Source: Vitellaria paradoxa
Taxonomy: Eukaryota > Streptophyta > Magnoliopsida > Ericales > Sapotaceae
Length of the DNA stretch: 64,000 nucleotides
Assembly (NCBI GenBank): GCA_019916065.1
Contig: CM034240.1
Span: forward strand, 49,190,372 to 49,254,371
Direction of reading: 5' to 3'
Positions 59,201 through 64,000 of the stretch are shown piece by piece; position 1 is the first letter of the stretch; the number at the start of each line of letters is the position of its first letter. The notes beneath the pieces are model-generated. The model did no database searches. It was not told the DNA's origin and saw only the letters and a list, made by a program, of their open reading frames with translations. The position numbers were made by a program, and so were the translations under genes.

Positions 59201-60967
59201 TGCAGAACAACATCACAGAAATCAGAACAGATGCACTAAAGCTGCTTGCCATGTTGAGAAGGCCCATTCCTCGTGCTGCAGCAACAATTGGAGCTTGGCT
59301 AAATATATTTCAGGTATTCATTAAGTCTTTTCCATACTAAATACATTGTAGATACATGGCAGTCTCCATTCTCTAGATGTGATTTTCTGGATGCTCAGTT
59401 AATACAAATCAAGCACTGTCTTAACTGAACTCTTATTTAATTTGATTCCTAGTGCAAGCATTTCTTGATATTTATAGAAAGTTGTCAGGGATTGTATTGA
59501 ATATAATGTAAGTGTGGATAATATTATCTTTAAAATTTTGGAAGCATAAATTGCAGTTGTTGATGGAAGTAGATGGGTTTATTCCCTGTAGTTATTAGAC
59601 CCTGATCACTTTGTATTGTACTTGGTGCACCTAGAGTAGTTTATCTTTTCACCAAATATGGTGCTCTGTACTAGTAAAATTCATTGGTCGCTTTTCTTTA
59701 AAAAGGCAACTCAATGCATTCGTTTTCTTTATTTACTATTGATCTACACCATATTCTGTTCACGTAAGATGGCTGATAGGCCACCAGGTGCAATACATAT
59801 ATATTTTGTACGGTGCATGTGCCCAGCAGGCCAATGGTTCTTAAGTTAATTATCTTCATTGTACCCTGTAGCACTGCGAAGGATTTTGGACTAGGGAGTA
59901 TTCACAGCCAAATTGTTAAACTACGAATCAATGTGAAAATTGTCGAAATGCTGGATACATTTTTAAACCATAATCAATGTAAATCTTTTTTAAGGTTTCA
60001 CTGCTCTGTTCCATGAAGCATCATGTCATTAAAATGATAGGCGTAATCAATGTCCTGAACCCTTTGTCACTCGTTATTTTGCTCTCCTTTTCCATGGTCA
60101 TGGTTTTGATAATTCACTTAGGCTGTGTTTGATATCATGGATTAATTGAGGGAAAATGAAGGGAAAGGGGATTCAAAAAGAAAATGACTTACCTTGTTTG
60201 GTGTTTGTAGAAAATGGAGGAGAAAAATCATGGATTTTATCGTCATTTTTCTTTTCCTTTTCCCCTTTCTTCTCCCCCCCCCCCTTCACAACACCAAATC
60301 CTTTATTCAAACATGCCGTTAATCACATCTCGCAAATTCTGGATATGTGCCTATTATCCCTAAATACAGAGTACTAAAATTTAAGCATTAAGATGTAAAA
60401 TCACAATTTTGTTCTTGATTTCATTTGCTTCTTGGATGTGTCTTCACATTCCAGTTTCTCTTTCTACCCTACAACAATTGCATTGCTCATATAATGAGGG
60501 ACATTGCTTTATATTTCAGTTTCTGATCCTGATGTCCATATGCACCAACTGCGTACTTCTAGTATGCTTATACGATCAGGAAGGGAAATGGAAAATCGAA
60601 CCAGGACTTGCAGCAATCCTCATTATGGAACACGTCCTCTTGTTTATTCAATCTGTGTTCTCTCGCATTGTTCCTGAGGTGATCTTCTATTCAATTTCCC
60701 TTTGCATAAAAAAAAAAAGTCCTTCCCGCAGTCATCTACATTTCTATAGTGACTGACTATTCAAACAAGAGATCAAATACTAATGACAAATTGAGTCGTT
60801 GTCATAAAGCTTTTTGGTTTTTCTACTCTTGACAGGAACCCGCTTGGGTAAGAGCCGACCGGATGAAGAATGCATCGCAAGCACAAGGCATGTGCTCGAA
60901 GCAGCTCTTGAGGAGCATTTCTGGGAACGAGAAAAAGTTATCTGCGGAACTGAAAAAGATCGAATGA
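53241..60967 (+). CDS. Anoctamin (TMEM16)-like membrane protein, 16 exons
   Basis: Predicted 666-aa plant anoctamin, similar in order and length to Arabidopsis At1g73020. Exons: 53241-53429, 54095-54164, 54351-54466, 54940-55066, 55144-55244, 55340-55431, 55533-55637, 55828-56097, 57715-57847, 57930-58043, 58129-58199, 58328-58458, 59026-59108, 59206-59313, 60520-60678, 60836-60967; all GT-AG and in phase. The cytosolic N-terminal part is about 1-200. Hydrophobic segments lie near 204-229, 236-256, 326-346, 358-372, 402-418, 515-534, 565-590 and 598-618. Blocks [57 protein letters not shown] and ADRMKNASQ fit the family. Relatives are Ca2+-activated chloride channels or lipid scramblases; which activity applies here is unknown. 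Start chosen at the first in-frame ATG. Confidence 0.93.
60121..60320. mobile_element. MITE-like element in anoctamin intron 14
   Basis: GGCTGTGTTTGATATCATGG at the left and (reverse complement) GGCATGTTTGAATAAAGGAT at the right are imperfect inverted repeats about 200 bp apart, with TTA close to both ends. Contains a C12 run. Tourist-like by size and ends, not certain. Confidence 0.5.
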
Positions 60968-61801
60968 CAAGGAAACTCGTCTAACAGGTTTGAGGAAATA
61001 AATGTCTGTTTTGACTTTTTTCGTGCTTCAGCCTTCAGTTGTCCGGATTTCAGGCTAATTCTAGGAAAACTTGTTAGAGCTGACATGGGTTTTGAAATGT
61101 TGGGGATAGTTGTATGTTAAAGAGCTTCAACCAAGTTTCAACATTTATTTGAAGAGTTTTGTGCTATGAGTTGTTCACAAATAGCCCTGCCTTAATTCTT
61201 GGTGTTATTATGTGTCCACGTTTGTAGAACTGTAAATTCTGGAGTTCTGTGTGGTTCTTAAAAATTCTGTAAAAGTTTCAACTCTTTTTAAGGCGTAAAT
61301 TGACAAAGTTACTCTCGTTAGGTTAATGTGTGTACAACAAAAAAAAAAGAAAAAAATTAAAGAGAGAGGTTTTTTTTAGCCTTTCAACTCATATTATCGT
61401 TTTATTTGTAGATGTATTCATTCGTACCAAACATTATCAAAATAAGAATTTTCATTCTTACTCCTGCACTTAGCAAATTTCGTTCGCAATTCCATTGGCA
61501 ACCAAACATAGCACTGAAGAATTCTGGGTAATTTGAATTATGGTGATGAATGAGGTCCTTTACAAACACATATGAAACCCATTTCGGGTCATCACATTTA
61601 TTGATTTGTCATTTGTACCAACTGTTAAAAGTAGTGAAATTAATAAGTAAGAGAGCATTTTTAAGGACCTACATGGTTGGCTATATACACAAGCAGTTCT
61701 TCCAATCCAAGTCTCCGATCATCCCCAGCCTGCAAGTATAAAATTCTGCCATTTTTTCGCAGCAGAGCTGTGCTTCTTCTTGTAGCTCTCCATTGACCCA
61801 T
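60968..61801. other. Convergent intergenic region (anoctamin 3' UTR and downstream)
   Basis: Lies between the stop codons of the convergent anoctamin and 61802-62173 genes. No further coding sequence or clear element seen. Confidence 0.5.
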
Positions 61802-62173
61802 CTAATACTCCCCAGAATGGTGATCAGAGCTTCCGAATTTTTCACTAGAACTACGTGGGGAGCGACGAGAGCTTCCAAACCGGCCGCTGACTTGCCGGGC
61901 ATAAGTAACAACGGCTTTAGCCCATCGCTTGATCTGGGACTTGAACTTCTCGGAATCCATGTGTTTCAGCGACTTGATTCCTGGCTCTATAGAAATCTCC
62001 ATGAATGACGGTAAGCAGCTGTCCAAACGCCGCCTTTTCGCGGCGCCGTCCTCGTGTTTCACGACAGCTTGTTTCCCGGAGGCGGTTCCGACGGAGTCTT
62101 CTTCCATTTTTCTGAGCAGCCAAAGAGGGAAATAAGCAGCAGGCGATGGTACCGGTTCTGTTTGGAGAAACAT
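61802..62173 (-). CDS. Unknown small basic protein, single exon
   Basis: An intact 123-codon frame starting ATG at 62171-62173 and ending TAG. GC content is clearly higher than the flanks. The product is hydrophilic and basic: AAKRRRLDS (about 44-52) looks like a nuclear localisation signal, followed by KSQIKRWAKAVVTYARQVSGRF and a Ser/Arg-rich tail (SSRRSPRSSSEKFGSS). A second Met at codon 22 (MEEDSVGT) is an alternative start. I do not recognise a named family, though the RWAKAVVTYARQVSGRF block looks conserved-type. Convergent with the anoctamin gene, 834 bp between stop codons. Confidence 0.65.
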   Translation of the reverse strand: MFLQTEPVPSPAAYFPLWLLRKMEEDSVGTASGKQAVVKHEDGAAKRRRLDSCLPSFMEISIEPGIKSLKHMDSEKFKSQIKRWAKAVVTYARQVSGRFGSSRRSPRSSSEKFGSSDHHSGEY

Positions 62174-64000
62174 TTTGAGTGTTAGAAATTTATAAGGATA
62201 ATAGGATTAGCTCTACGACAAGGAAGCGTGTGGTGTAGCGGCCGCAGCCATCGGTGTTTGACTCGGACTTCTTCTCAATATATATATATATATATATAAA
62301 CGTATGTGTAACCACCAAGTCTTATATTACTACTCCATCAAAGTTCGATCAGTCTGTAAAATTGAAATTCACAGTGGCCAAATCATATATATATATATAT
62401 ATATATCTTGATAGAAAAATCTTTTGTAATGGGTTTTCCCTAACTCATTATAATATGTCATTGTTTGCGTGGAATGGTCTGAATTAATCTAGAATCCTAG
62501 GTGTAATTTTATAGCTGCCGAACTGTCAAAACCCAATGCGCCGGAACGAAGTCAATGCTGAGGATGATAAAAATTTTACCAAAGGAAAATACTACTTTAT
62601 TAAAAATTTTAATTAAAAAAATTATATTAGAATAATGTGCTGGTGATATTTTTTATAAAAAAATTTAATTTATTTTAAAATAATATCTAAAATAAGTTTA
62701 AATTATTTTAGTGAATTACTTTGATTAAAATTTTGTGATCGTATAACATTGTTTCAGCAGAACATTTATGCCACCAATTCGATTACTGTTAAGTGAAAAA
62801 TATAATAAAAAAAAATTTTTTTTTGGGGGGGGGGGGGTTTAGAGGCACGTTTGGATTTGAGGAATTTCGTGGCAAGTGAGGAGGGTATATTAAAAGCAAA
62901 CTTGTCTGGCAAGGCATAAAAACCTTTGATTTAGTCTGCCGAAATTATTATTATTATTGACTATGTATATAGATATGAAGATTCGCACTCTAAGAAATTA
63001 ATTTTAGTGCTAAGTCCTCTCATTTAATTAATCTTTTTATTGCCAGCCAAACAGCACGCCTCTGACGTGGACCACGTATTTGATTGAAAGAATGGTGGGC
63101 ATATGCTTTGCGTGATGCTCAATTGGATTCCCTATTGGGATGTTAAATTTTGATATATATATATATCTACACACACATATAAAATAGTACGAACATGAAC
63201 AAAAAATCACCTAAAAGACCAGACTTTTTAGATTTAAAAATATACGTGAAGCGTAATATCAAATAGTTAATCAAATAAACAAGTGCAAAAAAATAAACGA
63301 ACATAATAATTTAGTGTGAAAAAATTTAAAATGAAAATCAAAAACTTCTTTCATTGTATAAGTCAGATTACAAAATTAATAAGTCGACACCTCTCGATCC
63401 CTTGTGTTGAACTTTTACTCGTATCCAAACAGAACTCTCACTAATGAAACACTAATCTTTAATCCCAAAAGATCATGAATATAAATGTGTGAAATTTTGG
63501 TTAAGTGTAGAAGTAAGAACTTCTTGAAGTAATGTAGACAACTTGTATTCTCGTTCTGTAGTCAAAAATCCTATGAGAAGACTTCAATATATAGAGAGCA
63601 CTCCAACAATATAATTCTACATAGGATTGTATAATTTCTTACTTCTAAAATTTTTTAGGAGTCTTTCTAAAATCTTTTACACTTTGTTTGAAATTATGCA
63701 TTTGATAGAATTTGATTTCATTTTATCGAAATTCTCATTAATTATTATATTTGGAATTAAAATAAAACTTTATGAGTTCAATTTGATTTTATTTCATAAC
63801 TTAAATTTTAGAATTTCTAAATCATTTGAAATTTAATCCAAAATAATAAAATTTGATGAGAATTTATTATTTTCTTAAACCATTTAAGTAAATAAATTTA
63901 TTCTCATCTATCATATTTATCATATTTTCTATTTCATATTAACATTGTCAAATTTGATATTTCTCTTAAATCAAATCAATTTAATTCTTAAATTCAAAAT
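62174..64000. other. Gene-free AT-rich DNA to the window end
   Basis: Contains (AT)n at about 62277-62298, 62383-62406 and 63152-63168, a poly-G run at 62825-62838, and otherwise low-complexity A/T sequence. No coding sequence or clear transposon ends recognised. Confidence 0.55.

Noticed and set aside
1..64000. CRISPR arrays, operons or prokaryotic-type systems
   Set aside because: The repeats are microsatellites, tandem duplications and plant transposons; genes have spliceosomal introns and plant protein families.

Overview
The window is nuclear DNA of a flowering plant, most likely a eudicot. The genes have many GT-AG introns, the non-coding DNA is very AT-rich, (CT)n/(GA)n and (AT)n microsatellites are frequent, and the mobile elements are plant types: an RTE-clade LINE, tRNA-derived SINEs, a Cassandra-type LTR carrying 5S rRNA sequence, and hAT-, Mutator- and Tourist-like MITEs. 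The species cannot be named from the sequence. All exon joins below were made by hand from splice sites, reading phase and family similarity.

Layout. 1-2661: repeat-derived non-coding DNA. 2662-12164 (-): ten-exon organelle-type RlmD/RumA-like rRNA/tRNA (uracil-5-)-methyltransferase (566 aa); its 4.1-kb intron 8 holds a full-length but decayed RTE LINE. 12606-15075 (+): divergently oriented relic of a ribosomal protein eS30 (RPS30) gene with a lost start codon and a frameshift; its intron carries two small hAT-like MITEs. 15076-22782: gene-free AT-rich DNA with MITE copies, a SINE and a 1-kb AT-rich inverted-repeat element. 22783-27413 (+): two-exon core-2/I-branching (BC10-like) glycosyltransferase (385 aa). 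29683-31840: three degenerate copies of the 5' part of that glycosyltransferase gene, two of them forming an inverted repeat. 32635-38361 (+): five-exon IAA-amino-acid hydrolase (ILR1/IAR3-like, 453 aa) with signal peptide and C-terminal HDEL; intron 2 holds a hAT MITE and a Tourist MITE. 38362-42212: SINE, hAT element and other repeats. 42213-46664 (+): seven-exon neprosin-domain (DUF239) protein (393 aa), with Ala where the second catalytic Glu is expected. 49977-50601 (-): short coding fragment split by a Cassandra-type LTR, beside a nest of MITEs. 53241-60967 (+): sixteen-exon plant anoctamin (TMEM16)-like membrane protein (666 aa). 61802-62173 (-): small single-exon unknown protein. 62174-64000: no gene seen.

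The genes are ordinary dispersed plant genes with no evident shared pathway. The most notable points are the inverted duplication of the glycosyltransferase 5' end (a possible hairpin small-RNA source against its parent), the in-frame Cassandra-type insertion into a coding exon, the neprosin active-site substitution, the decayed RPS30 copy, and a dense set of non-autonomous elements whose target-site duplications can be read directly.
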